Below are positions 42,567-50,793 of a stretch of 64,000 nt of DNA, piece after piece. Below the pieces are notes generated by a model. The model did not search any database. It saw only the letters and a program-made list of their open reading frames with translations, and was not told the origin of the DNA. The position numbers were made by a program, and so were the translations under genes. The stretch comes from Gordoniibacillus chartarius (GTDB lineage Bacteria > Bacillota > Bacilli > Paenibacillales > NBRC-103111): positions 310,001-374,000 of the forward strand of contig NZ_JBHLWN010000077.1 of NCBI RefSeq assembly GCF_042432825.1, given 5' to 3'. Position 1 is the first letter of the stretch; every line of letters begins with the position of its first letter.

Positions 42567-42699
42567 ACTCCTTCCTCCCCTTGCGCTTCTCCCGTATCCA
42601 GGTGCAGACAGAGCCCGCGAGCGCTATACCAGCCAGGAAAACCTGCATTTTCCACGGACTATGCAGCATTTCCTGGGATTCCCAGGGCCACCCCATCAT
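42565..42699 (-). CDS. Small single-helix membrane protein at the end of the ger operon
   Basis: A 44-codon frame opens at ATG 42,697-42,699 (a second ATG follows at once) and ends at TAA 42,565-42,567. Its ribosome binding site, GGAGGTGA, is built from the last codons and stop of the upstream GerB gene, a hallmark of coupled translation. The peptide has an acidic, Trp-rich N terminus (MMGWPWESQEM), one hydrophobic segment (MQVFLAGIALAGSVCTWI) and a basic tail (REKRKGRKE), so an outside-in single-span topology is plausible. I do not recognise the family. It may be an accessory factor of the germinant receptor. Confidence 0.6.
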   Translation of the reverse strand: MMGWPWESQEMLHSPWKMQVFLAGIALAGSVCTWIREKRKGRKE

Positions 42700-42707
42700 A
42701 TCCCGGT

Positions 42708-43814
42708 TCACCTCCTCGATAGTAAAGCGGAATACCAACGACGAATCAAAGCGACGATGACCAGCAGCGCGGGAGCCACAATGTACAGCGGCACCCAGAA
42801 ATACGGCGAAAGAATGTTCATATGTACACCAAAGATGTGCTCCTGAATGCTGTCCGACATCGTCAGCCCCATGAACAACACGGCCGCGGCGAACGGAATC
42901 GGTAACATTCGTCGGTTCGTCATCAAGAGAAGTCGTTGAATGCCGTACATGGCGGCCAACATATAAATCGCAACCTTGAAAAAAGCCGTGTTAATAAAAT
43001 AAAGGACAGCAATAGCGTCAAGATGCTCAATAAATTCCGCAATCGAGATGAGCCGGATGACCGTATACATCGGATAAATGCTGGCGGCAAACATTCCTTC
43101 GCCAAGAGTCGTAATGCATAACAAATCAACGATAAGAATAAGCAAGCTCGAAGACAGAGTCGCCATTACAACGGTTTTCGAAATTTGACCCTGCTGTTTC
43201 ACCATCGGCCAAAACATCGCAAATACGATCGTTTCGCCGAATGTTTGGGTTACCCCCGCAGGCCATACCGAGGTCCATACTTCGCCGAATCCTTGCTCCA
43301 TGATCGGGAACAGATGCTTTAACCGAATGATATCGGAGCCGATGAGAAGAATGACAACGACGACAAAGCTGCCGATGATGATCGGAAACATAATTTCGCA
43401 AAGTCTGCCGAAAGACTCCAGACCGTGATACAACGCATAGGCAATGAAACACATAAATACACCGAGAAAAAAATACGGCGGCGTAGAGGGTAAGATCGTC
43501 GTCGGTATCAAGTCCCTCAAATCGGCAAGCACCCGGCCGCTGACATACAAGAACATGAGCGGGTACAGCCAGGAAATCGGCACTCCGAACCATTTGCCCA
43601 GAACGGCCGGATACCACTCCATCAGCGTTAGCCCCGGCAGCAGCTTCATTAAGGCGAGATATATGCCGATAGCCAGCAGCCCGAGCCCGACAGAAACAAG
43701 CACACCGAGCCAAGCATTCCGGCCTGACTGGGCGGAGAATCCGAATATAATCGTCGTGCCGATCTGAAAATACATGATCATAATAAACAATTGTTTCTTC
43801 GAGATTCGTTCCAT
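42708..43814 (-). CDS. GerB-type spore germination protein (second B subunit)
   Basis: This 368-residue membrane protein of the GerAB/GerKB family (APC-type fold, about 10 helices) begins MERISKKQLFIMIMYFQIGTTIIFG, the usual B-subunit start. The frame is open 79 codons further upstream, but that extension is non-hydrophobic, overlaps the D-type gene, and lacks support. GAGGGG lies 8 bases before the chosen ATG. In germinant receptors the B subunit binds the nutrient. It is the second B subunit of this operon; the other lies between the A and C genes. Confidence 0.92.
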   Translation of the reverse strand: MERISKKQLFIMIMYFQIGTTIIFGFSAQSGRNAWLGVLVSVGLGLLAIGIYLALMKLLPGLTLMEWYPAVLGKWFGVPISWLYPLMFLYVSGRVLADLRDLIPTTILPSTPPYFFLGVFMCFIAYALYHGLESFGRLCEIMFPIIIGSFVVVVILLIGSDIIRLKHLFPIMEQGFGEVWTSVWPAGVTQTFGETIVFAMFWPMVKQQGQISKTVVMATLSSSLLILIVDLLCITTLGEGMFAASIYPMYTVIRLISIAEFIEHLDAIAVLYFINTAFFKVAIYMLAAMYGIQRLLLMTNRRMLPIPFAAAVLFMGLTMSDSIQEHIFGVHMNILSPYFWVPLYIVAPALLVIVALIRRWYSALLSRR

Positions 43815-43837
43815 TCCGTCATCCCCTCTTCCGGATC

Positions 43838-44056
43838 TTACTCGAGGAGCCGTCCAACCGGCCTGAATACGGCTTCGATCCAAGCGGTCGGTCCCGGCAT
43901 CTCCGGAAAAGCCAGCAGCAGCACGGACAGCGTAAAGCCCGAAATAGCCAGCAGCAAGTAGGCGGCCCGCAGCTTCGCTTGGCGAAGGCGGGGCCACTCC
44001 AGCAGCGTCATGAGAACAACCGACGCAGCGATCCCTGCGATATAGCCCCATTTCAC
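43838..44056 (-). CDS. Two-helix small membrane protein, likely GerD-type receptor subunit
   Basis: This 72-residue protein has two hydrophobic segments (WGYIAGIAASVVLMTLLEW and AYLLLAISGFTLSVLLLAF) separated by a short basic loop (RLRQAKLR). Its ATG overlaps the gerC stop by four bases, so it is translationally coupled to the receptor genes. Some GerA-type operons encode D subunits of about this size and topology, which modulate germinant responsiveness. That is the likely role here. Confidence 0.75.
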   Translation of the reverse strand: MKWGYIAGIAASVVLMTLLEWPRLRQAKLRAAYLLLAISGFTLSVLLLAFPEMPGPTAWIEAVFRPVGRLLE

Positions 44057-45261
44057 TGCTTCTTCACCTCATCCTTCGGCCGGTTCCCTCCTGACGTAAT
44101 CATTCCGGGTCTGCGGACGATCGGCCTGATATCCAGCTGCACATCCACTTGCGGAAAAATTTCATTCCAGCGGCCTTTCATCGCCTTCCATTCCCGAGGA
44201 AACTTCCGGTGGAATATTTCGGAAAAATCGAATATATCCGCTTTCAAGTCCTTCTGAGCTTTGTCCAGAGCCAGCTGTACGCGCGATCGAATAGCGTCCT
44301 TGATCTCCTCTTCCAGAGCTTGATTGACATCGGGATTCCCCAAGTCCAGATCGGATGTGTTCTGCAGCACGTTCGCTTCCGCTTCGATCTTGGCCGTCAC
44401 GCTGTAAGCCCCGTCCTTGATTTGAGGAAACAATTCCGTACGGCTGTTCAGCAAATAAAAGGACACCAGCTCGTCGTCGCTGCCCACCTTGGCGGTAATT
44501 ACCGCATTTTTAATTTCATTCCTTAGAATCAACATTCCCCGCGTGATCTTATCGTCAATTTGCCCAACGAACCGGTCCTTCTTTAACACTGCCGTTCCAA
44601 AAATATAAGGTACCTCCCGATTTCCGGGATTCCGATCGGAGCCAAGCGTTTGCACCATCGGCAGGACGGCGGCACCCGATTCGCCGGACAGCATCTGGGT
44701 CAAATCGATGACCGTCACCTGAACGCCCAGCTTCGATTTGGCCATTTCTCTCAGCGCTTCCGAACTCGCGCGTTCCAGCGGCGGCATGAGCTCCAGCACA
44801 CTCTTGGCACTGCCCTGGCTGACCAATATATCCGCACGCTCGCGGGTTTGCGGAACTCGCAGGATGAAGTCCAAATGGTCGCTTATACCTTCTCTGGCGA
44901 GCTTCTCTCCAAATATGAAAATGTCCGTATGTCCCCAAAAAAGCTTGCGCGGCAGTTCCTCCTGAAGCCGAGACATCGCATCGGCAATCGTGATTCCTTT
45001 CGCAGCGCGAACGAACGTCTGTCCGCCTCCGGACTGCCCTTTGCCGGCGTTGCTCCCCATCCCTTGGGAACCGCCGCTGGTTTTTGGGATAAATACTTGC
45101 ACCGAAAGCTCGATGGTCCCATCCTTCTTATCGATTCCCGCCCCGGTAACGAGCGCCAAATCATTCACTTCCGTTCGATCCCAGCATCCGGCAAGAGGCA
45201 GGATGGAAGCAAAGAGACAGATGCATGCGATGCTCCTCCCGGCTGTCGAAGCCAGCTTCAT
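44053..45261 (-). CDS. GerC-type germinant receptor lipoprotein
   Basis: This 402-residue protein has a lipoprotein signal ending LPLAGC (Cys near residue 26) and then WDRTEVNDLALVTGAGIDK, the start typical of Ger(x)C family proteins. Also seen are KLFWGHTDIFIFGEKLAREGI, AVLKKDRFVGQI and a C-terminal KDLKADIFDFSEIFHRKFPREWK. It is expected to be anchored in the outer leaflet of the spore inner membrane. It overlaps both neighbours by four bases (ATGA). Confidence 0.95.
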   Translation of the reverse strand: MKLASTAGRSIACICLFASILPLAGCWDRTEVNDLALVTGAGIDKKDGTIELSVQVFIPKTSGGSQGMGSNAGKGQSGGGQTFVRAAKGITIADAMSRLQEELPRKLFWGHTDIFIFGEKLAREGISDHLDFILRVPQTRERADILVSQGSAKSVLELMPPLERASSEALREMAKSKLGVQVTVIDLTQMLSGESGAAVLPMVQTLGSDRNPGNREVPYIFGTAVLKKDRFVGQIDDKITRGMLILRNEIKNAVITAKVGSDDELVSFYLLNSRTELFPQIKDGAYSVTAKIEAEANVLQNTSDLDLGNPDVNQALEEEIKDAIRSRVQLALDKAQKDLKADIFDFSEIFHRKFPREWKAMKGRWNEIFPQVDVQLDIRPIVRRPGMITSGGNRPKDEVKKQ

Positions 45262-46364
45262 TCCGGAACCCCCTTACCGGCTGCGAAATGTTTTCGCAAA
45301 AGAGCGATAGCGAGTAAAAGCAACGGAACGAGCACGAGCATCAGCATTACATAGAAAGGTGCGGCAGTCGCCAGGAAAAGGCTGATTTCGCCGAACGATT
45401 TCCCGGACCATAGGCTGAACACGACCAGAAGCAGCGCTAACGGCATAACGAGCGGCCGATGGTCGGTCATATCCAGCCACTGGGCGGTGCCCGCCGCAAG
45501 AATGTAATAGAAAAAAGTGATTTTGATAAATAGTCCCGCCACCCAAATGGCCATCACGATGGACTCTACATGCGAAAGAAAATCGGCAAGACTGATGTAG
45601 CGGGCGAGCAGCAATACAGGATACGGCAGCGCACTCGTGATGCCTCCGAACAGCATGAGAGACGAAGCGGCGGTCAGAATGAATATGAACGATACGGAGA
45701 CGACGCTGGCGAGCCCCCACTTCCAAGCATGCTGCCGGTCACTGATGTGCGGAAGCAGAAACGAAACGAGCGTAAATTCGCTGAACCAGGCAGCGGGAAA
45801 GAGAGCGCCTTTCAAGGAAGGCCATAGGCCGTTCTCCAGCATCGGAAGCAGCTTCGTCACTTTCATATCCGGAATCAGCATAGCGACGATGACGATAAAA
45901 AGCAGCCCTACAACGGGAACGATGATTTGGGCGCTTCTGGCGATTGTCTCCAGCCCGCATCTTACGGCATAGGCGCATACGATCATCATGCTGACGATAA
46001 TAACGACAATGGGCGTTTCCGTAAGAAAAGTACTCACCACGAATTCGCCGTATTGCCTGATGATGATGCCGGTAATGTGCAAAAGAAACATCAGAAACAC
46101 GAGCCCCAGCAGCTTGCCTGCGAACTTGCCCAATATGCGTTCATAATATTGAATGGCTGTTTCCGACGGATACAGCCGATTTAACCGGCATGCGATGTAC
46201 ACCGACAGCATTCCGATCAAAGAGCCCCAGAGCGGCGACAGCCACATGTCTCTATCCGCATGTCTGGCGATTATCGCGGGTGCGGACAGAAGCGCAGTGG
46301 AAGAAATAGCGGGATGCATAATGACCGCCATTTGCGAAGCGTTGATTTTCATGGAAGGCAGCAC
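45258..46364 (-). CDS. GerB-type spore germination protein (first B subunit)
   Basis: This protein of about 368 residues has ten hydrophobic segments and the B-subunit start KINASQMAVIMHPAIS. It follows gerA by 5 bases. The first possible codon is a GTG at 46,364; an ATG four codons later is equally plausible, and neither has a strong Shine-Dalgarno, so coupling to gerA is likely. It overlaps gerC by four bases. Together with the second B gene, this operon could give the receptor two nutrient specificities. Confidence 0.92.
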   Translation of the reverse strand: MLPSMKINASQMAVIMHPAISSTALLSAPAIIARHADRDMWLSPLWGSLIGMLSVYIACRLNRLYPSETAIQYYERILGKFAGKLLGLVFLMFLLHITGIIIRQYGEFVVSTFLTETPIVVIIVSMMIVCAYAVRCGLETIARSAQIIVPVVGLLFIVIVAMLIPDMKVTKLLPMLENGLWPSLKGALFPAAWFSEFTLVSFLLPHISDRQHAWKWGLASVVSVSFIFILTAASSLMLFGGITSALPYPVLLLARYISLADFLSHVESIVMAIWVAGLFIKITFFYYILAAGTAQWLDMTDHRPLVMPLALLLVVFSLWSGKSFGEISLFLATAAPFYVMLMLVLVPLLLLAIALLRKHFAAGKGVPE

Positions 46365-46369
46365 CGTCG

Positions 46370-47944
46370 TTAATCACTTCCTTTGCCCGGTCCCGGCTTA
46401 TTGCCTTGGGATTGCCGATAAGGATCGTACTCGTCCGTCAAATGCGGACGTGTTTTTAACGCCCACCACGGCGCCCTGAGCAGAACGTCCTTCATGTCGC
46501 GCGACTTCATCGGGCCCATAGGCGATAAATAAGGAACGCCGAAGGAACGAATCGAGCTGAGATGGATAATGATGCCGATCAATCCCAGCATAATGCCAAG
46601 CAGTCCGAGCGTACCGGCAAGCAGCATGATCGGAAACCGCAGCATGCGAAGCGCCATGCCGGTCGCATAGCGGGGAATCGTGAAGGATGCGATCCCCGTC
46701 AAGGCGACGACCATCACCATCGGCGACGATACGAGTCCGGCCGACGTGGCGGCTTCTCCGATGACTAAAGCGCCGACGATACTGACCGCGGCGCCTACCT
46801 GTTTGGGAAGCCTGATGCCCGCCTCACGCAAACCTTCAAAAGCGATTTCCATCAACAGCGCTTCCACTAGTGCCGGGAAAGGAATTTCTTCCCTTGACTT
46901 CGCTATGCTCAGCAGCAGCGTCGTAGGGATCATCTCCTGATGAAACGTTAAGATTGCGATATAGATGGACGGCAGCAGCAGGGCGATCAAGAAAAACGTA
47001 TAGCGCAGCCAGCGGATCAAAGTCGAAATTATGTATCTTTCGTAGTAATCCTCCGAAGACTGAAGCATCGAGTACATCGTCGCCGGGGCGATTAATACGA
47101 ACGGAGTTCCATCCACCAATATCGCGACACGGCCTTCGAGCAGATTGGCCACAACGACATCCGGTCGTTCCGTGTTGAGAATTTGAGGAAACGGAGAAAA
47201 AGGAGCGTCCTCGATCATTTCCTCGATATATCCGCTTTCCAGCACGCCGTCGATGTCGATGCGCTGCAGACGCGCCTGCGCTTCTTCGATCAGCGTGTCT
47301 GCTGCAATCCCTTCGATATAGGCGAGAATAATTTGCGTCTGGGTGAACCGTCCTATAGACAACGCTTGCATCTTCAGCTTCGGGCTTCGGACTCGTCTGC
47401 GAATCAGGGAGCAGTTGACCGCGATGGATTCCGTAAACCCTTCCCTTGGACCGCGAATAACCGATTCGGCGGCAGGCTCTTCGATCGACCGCTTCTCCCA
47501 CTTGGGAAGACCGATGATGAAGCCGCGCGGTTCACCGTCGATAAGAATTAACGAGGCTCCCCCCGATATTTGCTTAATGACATCGGTAAAGGTCGTAACC
47601 TCCGACACCTTCGAAACGGCGACTTTCTCCCGAACCAAAGCGCTTATGTCTGCGCATTGCGGCGTATGCGCCTCCATTAGCTTCTCGAGCACATGCCCGT
47701 TAATTTCTGCCGTGTTGGACAAGCCTTCGATATACAAAAGCAGAGCGGCTGTCCCCTGTCCTATCGTAAAATCGTGAAAAACGACGTCGGAGCAATTGGC
47801 ATAGATGGTGCGCAGTTCATTTTCGTTCACCGCCAATGCGGATGAGAGCTGATCCTGTTCGATCCGTACATCTTCCTGAATCACGGCGTTCATGGGAAGC
47901 TTTGACATCAATAATTGTTTCAACAGCCGGTCAAAGCCTCTCAT
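46370..47944 (-). CDS. GerA-type germinant receptor subunit
   Basis: This 524-residue protein has the GerA family order. A soluble N-terminal half contains DVVFHDFTIGQGTAALLLYIEGL, PRGFIIGLPKWEKR, REGFTESIAVNCSLIRRRVRSPKLKM, and NLLEGRVAILVDGTPFVLIAPA. About five membrane helices follow (residues 310-460), with EIPFPALVEALLMEIAFEGLREAGIRLP between them. A-B-C receptors sit in the spore inner membrane and trigger germination on nutrient binding. It leads the operon, 64 bases after a DNA glycosylase gene on the same strand. A forespore (sigma-G) promoter is expected in that gap, but I could not identify one with confidence. Confidence 0.95.
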   Translation of the reverse strand: MRGFDRLLKQLLMSKLPMNAVIQEDVRIEQDQLSSALAVNENELRTIYANCSDVVFHDFTIGQGTAALLLYIEGLSNTAEINGHVLEKLMEAHTPQCADISALVREKVAVSKVSEVTTFTDVIKQISGGASLILIDGEPRGFIIGLPKWEKRSIEEPAAESVIRGPREGFTESIAVNCSLIRRRVRSPKLKMQALSIGRFTQTQIILAYIEGIAADTLIEEAQARLQRIDIDGVLESGYIEEMIEDAPFSPFPQILNTERPDVVVANLLEGRVAILVDGTPFVLIAPATMYSMLQSSEDYYERYIISTLIRWLRYTFFLIALLLPSIYIAILTFHQEMIPTTLLLSIAKSREEIPFPALVEALLMEIAFEGLREAGIRLPKQVGAAVSIVGALVIGEAATSAGLVSSPMVMVVALTGIASFTIPRYATGMALRMLRFPIMLLAGTLGLLGIMLGLIGIIIHLSSIRSFGVPYLSPMGPMKSRDMKDVLLRAPWWALKTRPHLTDEYDPYRQSQGNKPGPGKGSD

Positions 47945-48008
47945 TCGCGCTTCACCTCTGAACGATCATGATGCGCATAGGGTGAACGAGAATATACCGA
48001 TTTATTCC

Positions 48009-48575
48009 TCATTCACCTGAACGGAACCGCCGGGCAAGCTCACGCCAATCCTCCATATATACGTTCCGCAGAGAGGGTCTGCGGCGAACCGCAAGCGGAT
48101 GATACGTGACGATGGTCGGTATCCCCCGTACTTCATGCCAAGCTCCCCGAAGCCGCTTTACCTCCGCTTCCTCATCCCCGAAGAACGACTGCACGGCTAT
48201 ATTTCCGAAGCAGATGGCCAGTCTGGGCCGGACATCCTCCAGCTGCTTCTGCAAATGACTCATGCAAGCGTCTCTGCATACCTGCTTGTCGTAGGCACGG
48301 ATCGGCCGGCATTTCAATACATACGTCACGTACAAGTCAGCTTCGCCTAAACCGACCTCGGCGGCGGCCTCCTGAAGCGTTATTCTTGTTCCGCAGACGA
48401 ACGGCACTCCATTCGCATCCTCTCTGGCGCCGGGATTGTCGAGCAAAGCGAGGATTGCCGCATGCGGATTGCCTTCTCCCCATATGACGCGTCTGCGCTG
48501 CTTGGCCAGCTCGCATAGCTGGCACGATTCCAAGCCTTCGGGCACTTCATGCTCGTTCCATATACGCGTACTCAT
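48009..48575 (-). CDS. Uracil-DNA glycosylase superfamily protein, family-4-like
   Basis: This 188-residue protein has the C-x2-C pair (18, 21) and later Cys residues (CRPI... and CRDAC) expected for a 4Fe-4S cluster. NPGAREDANGVPFVCGT occupies the motif-A region and YHPLAVRRRP the motif-B region. In family 4 enzymes motif A is GE-x-PG; here it reads LDNPG, with Asp where the water-activating Glu would be. Activity on uracil is plausible but not assured. It may act in DNA repair during spore outgrowth, given the downstream ger operon, but that link is positional only. Confidence 0.8.
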   Translation of the reverse strand: MSTRIWNEHEVPEGLESCQLCELAKQRRRVIWGEGNPHAAILALLDNPGAREDANGVPFVCGTRITLQEAAAEVGLGEADLYVTYVLKCRPIRAYDKQVCRDACMSHLQKQLEDVRPRLAICFGNIAVQSFFGDEEAEVKRLRGAWHEVRGIPTIVTYHPLAVRRRPSLRNVYMEDWRELARRFRSGE

Positions 48576-48723
48576 GAACCTGCACTCCTTCCGCTTTCAC
48601 CTGAAAGTCGTATCTTTAACATGTCCATTCGCACAATTGTAAGTATTGGGGAGCAAATTCCGGTTTACTTGCGAATACATATAATGTCGTTCACAATAAA
48701 GAGAGGAAAGGCGGGGGTAGTGA

Positions 48724-50130
48724 ATGGATTCCAACTTCGGCAGCCGTTATACCATGAATGGCGCTGTCAAGGAGCTGACATACGGCCGTTTGCACGAAGC
48801 CGACGATCAAGCGCTGAGCAGGCGTGTTTATCTTTATGAACTACGGGGCGGGCAAACCGGTCCCGAGCGGCGCGATGCGCTGCTGCGCGGGGCCTCTTTC
48901 AATCACGACGCCTTCATGCACATATTGGACGTAGGGTTTGTAGGGAACAGCAGCTTTGCCGTATTCAAAGCGGATGGAGGCGCACCGCTGCTCGAGGTGC
49001 TGCGCAGACACGGCCTTGATGCGGAAGACGTCGTCAAGCAAGTCTACGAGCTTGGACTGGCGATGCTGGAAGCTGCGGAGGAAGGCGTCTTCGGTTACGG
49101 AGTATTGGCCGATAACATTTGGCTGGGCAGCGGCGGTCGTCTTATGCCGATTCATTATTGGGAGCCGGGCGAGGAACGCGCCAAAGGTGCAGCCGGCTTA
49201 TGCGGCTTGCTGCGCCAGCTCCTCCTTAAGGATGCTGCGGCAGCAAACTGGAGAACCGTATCGGAGCCGCGTCTGCGCATTGCGCTGCACAGGCTGCAGC
49301 TAGACCGCATGGAGGCGCTGCTCAGCGTCATGGACCGCGTTCATCGGGAGAAGCTCGCGCTGGCGAACTTCCTCGTACTGCTTCAAGGCTGCCTGCCGGA
49401 TACAGCCCCTAAGGAGGAGCTTGCGGCACAGCCTCCAATTGAAGACCATGCCGCCGCTCAGCCGGACGTACTGCCGTCGCTTTCCGCACGACCCTTTGCG
49501 GAGCCCGTCCGGCCAACTCAATCGGAGCCTGGTGAGGATACGAGCGTGCTTCGCCCGCCAGCGCTGCCTGTCGTGCGTGTTGCGAGCCATATCCCGGGCG
49601 AGCCGGAAGTGAAGGATGAGGACGCTCGCGACGACGAGCCGTCCGGGGAAGAGGAAGAGCCCCGCCGGCCGCTGTGGCTCCGTCTAACGGTCGTGGCCGG
49701 AGCGGCCTGCATCTTCGTCGTCGTCTTCATCGGCTGCTTGGCGATGTTCTTCAGCTCGGGCGGCGAGCGCGCCGATACCGCCTCCGCGCCGTCATCCGGC
49801 GAACCGGCGGCGCAAGCGTCGCCGCCGACTGCTGCTGCGGCACCTGTCCGGCAAGAAGCCGCTCCAACGCAGCCGCCGAAGACTTCCGAGCCAAACCCTG
49901 CCCCGAACCAGCCGGCAGCCAACAATGGACCGACGTCGGTTCCTAAGCTGATCGGGCTTACCCGCGCCGAGGCCGAGAAAACGGCTCTCGCCGCAGGATT
50001 GCGCTATTCGTTTTCGATTATTCACAGCGATGCGCCGCAGGGCACCGTGTTTGAGCAGGAGCCTGCGGCGGGGACGGCGGCGGCCCGCGGCGACAGCGTC
50101 AAGTTTAGCGTCAGCAGAGGAAGCCAGTAG
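48724..50130 (+). CDS. PASTA-domain membrane protein with a degenerate kinase domain
   Basis: This 468-residue protein has the layout of a PrkC-type receptor kinase: a kinase-like region (about 8-220), a Pro/acid-rich juxtamembrane linker (225-315), one membrane helix (321-343), a Pro/Ala-rich stalk and one PASTA domain (405-466). The kinase region aligns with Hanks-type kinases but lacks catalytic residues. The VAxK position reads VYLY (35-38). HRDIKPAN reads GYGVLADN (124-131), and DFG reads HYW (144-146). It should be a pseudokinase. PASTA domains bind muropeptides or lipid II fragments, so a sensor or scaffold role at the septum or in germination is plausible. It is divergent from the glycosylase gene; GGCGGGGG precedes the ATG. 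Confidence 0.82.
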   Translation: MDSNFGSRYTMNGAVKELTYGRLHEADDQALSRRVYLYELRGGQTGPERRDALLRGASFNHDAFMHILDVGFVGNSSFAVFKADGGAPLLEVLRRHGLDAEDVVKQVYELGLAMLEAAEEGVFGYGVLADNIWLGSGGRLMPIHYWEPGEERAKGAAGLCGLLRQLLLKDAAAANWRTVSEPRLRIALHRLQLDRMEALLSVMDRVHREKLALANFLVLLQGCLPDTAPKEELAAQPPIEDHAAAQPDVLPSLSARPFAEPVRPTQSEPGEDTSVLRPPALPVVRVASHIPGEPEVKDEDARDDEPSGEEEEPRRPLWLRLTVVAGAACIFVVVFIGCLAMFFSSGGERADTASAPSSGEPAAQASPPTAAAAPVRQEAAPTQPPKTSEPNPAPNQPAANNGPTSVPKLIGLTRAEAEKTALAAGLRYSFSIIHSDAPQGTVFEQEPAAGTAAARGDSVKFSVSRGSQ

Positions 50131-50145
50131 AAAGGGTGCTTTTCG

Positions 50146-50793
50146 TTGAGTCAAGACGAACGATTTGATGTGTTGGATGAAGGCGGTCAAGTGATCGGAA
50201 CGGCAACACGCGCGGAGGTGCATGCCCAAGGCTTGTGGCATCGCACCTTCCAATGCTGGATCTGGGGCCGCGACGCCGGGGGCGTATTCGTATTGTTTCA
50301 GCTCCGCCACCCGGAGAAGGACACCTTCCCGGGACTGCTCGACATTACATGCGCCGGACATTTGCTGTCCGGCGAGACACCCGAGGACGGCGTGCGCGAG
50401 CTGCAGGAGGAGCTGGGCGTCGACGTCCCCTTCCACAGCTTGACGCCATGCGGCGTATATGCGGAAGAAGACCGTCTTTCCGGCGGCGTCATCGACCGGG
50501 AGCAGTGCCATCTGTTTGCGCTCGAGCGCGCCGAGCCGCTCTCCTCCTACCGGCTCCAGCCGGAGGAAGTGAGCGGCTTGTATCGGGTCATGCTGCACGA
50601 TGTTCATCGCATGCTGGAAGGCGAAAGCGTCCCGGCAGCCGGCGTTCTGCTGCAGCCGGACGGAACGCTGCTCGCATGTGAACGCCTTCTGCGGCCCGCC
50701 GACTTCGTCCCCCATGCGGCGGATTGCTACAGCCTGCTGTTCCAAGCGGTCGGCGCCGCCGTTACGGAAGCAGCACCTGCACCGCATAAATGA
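50146..50793 (+). CDS. NUDIX hydrolase (IDI-like)
   Basis: This 215-residue protein has a complete Nudix box, GHLLSGETPEDGVRELQEELGV, and the opening DERFDVLDEGGQVIGTATRAEVHAQGLWHRTFQCWI common to isopentenyl-diphosphate-isomerase-like NUDIX proteins such as YfcD. It probably hydrolyses a nucleoside or other diphosphate. The start is a TTG 15 bases after the PASTA gene stop with AAAGGGTG upstream, so the two are likely one transcript. Its last 32 bases overlap the 3' end of the converging transporter gene. Confidence 0.88.
   Translation: MSQDERFDVLDEGGQVIGTATRAEVHAQGLWHRTFQCWIWGRDAGGVFVLFQLRHPEKDTFPGLLDITCAGHLLSGETPEDGVRELQEELGVDVPFHSLTPCGVYAEEDRLSGGVIDREQCHLFALERAEPLSSYRLQPEEVSGLYRVMLHDVHRMLEGESVPAAGVLLQPDGTLLACERLLRPADFVPHAADCYSLLFQAVGAAVTEAAPAPHK

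Noticed and set aside
43815..44051. N-terminal extension of the second GerB gene
   Set aside because: It overlaps the D-type gene in another frame and is Arg/Gly-rich and not membrane-like. The ATG at 43,814 has a good site and matches family starts.
47945..48008. Sigma-G promoter for the germinant receptor operon
   Set aside because: Partial matches to TGAATA and CATACTA occur, but with wrong spacing or several mismatches, so none is reported as a feature.
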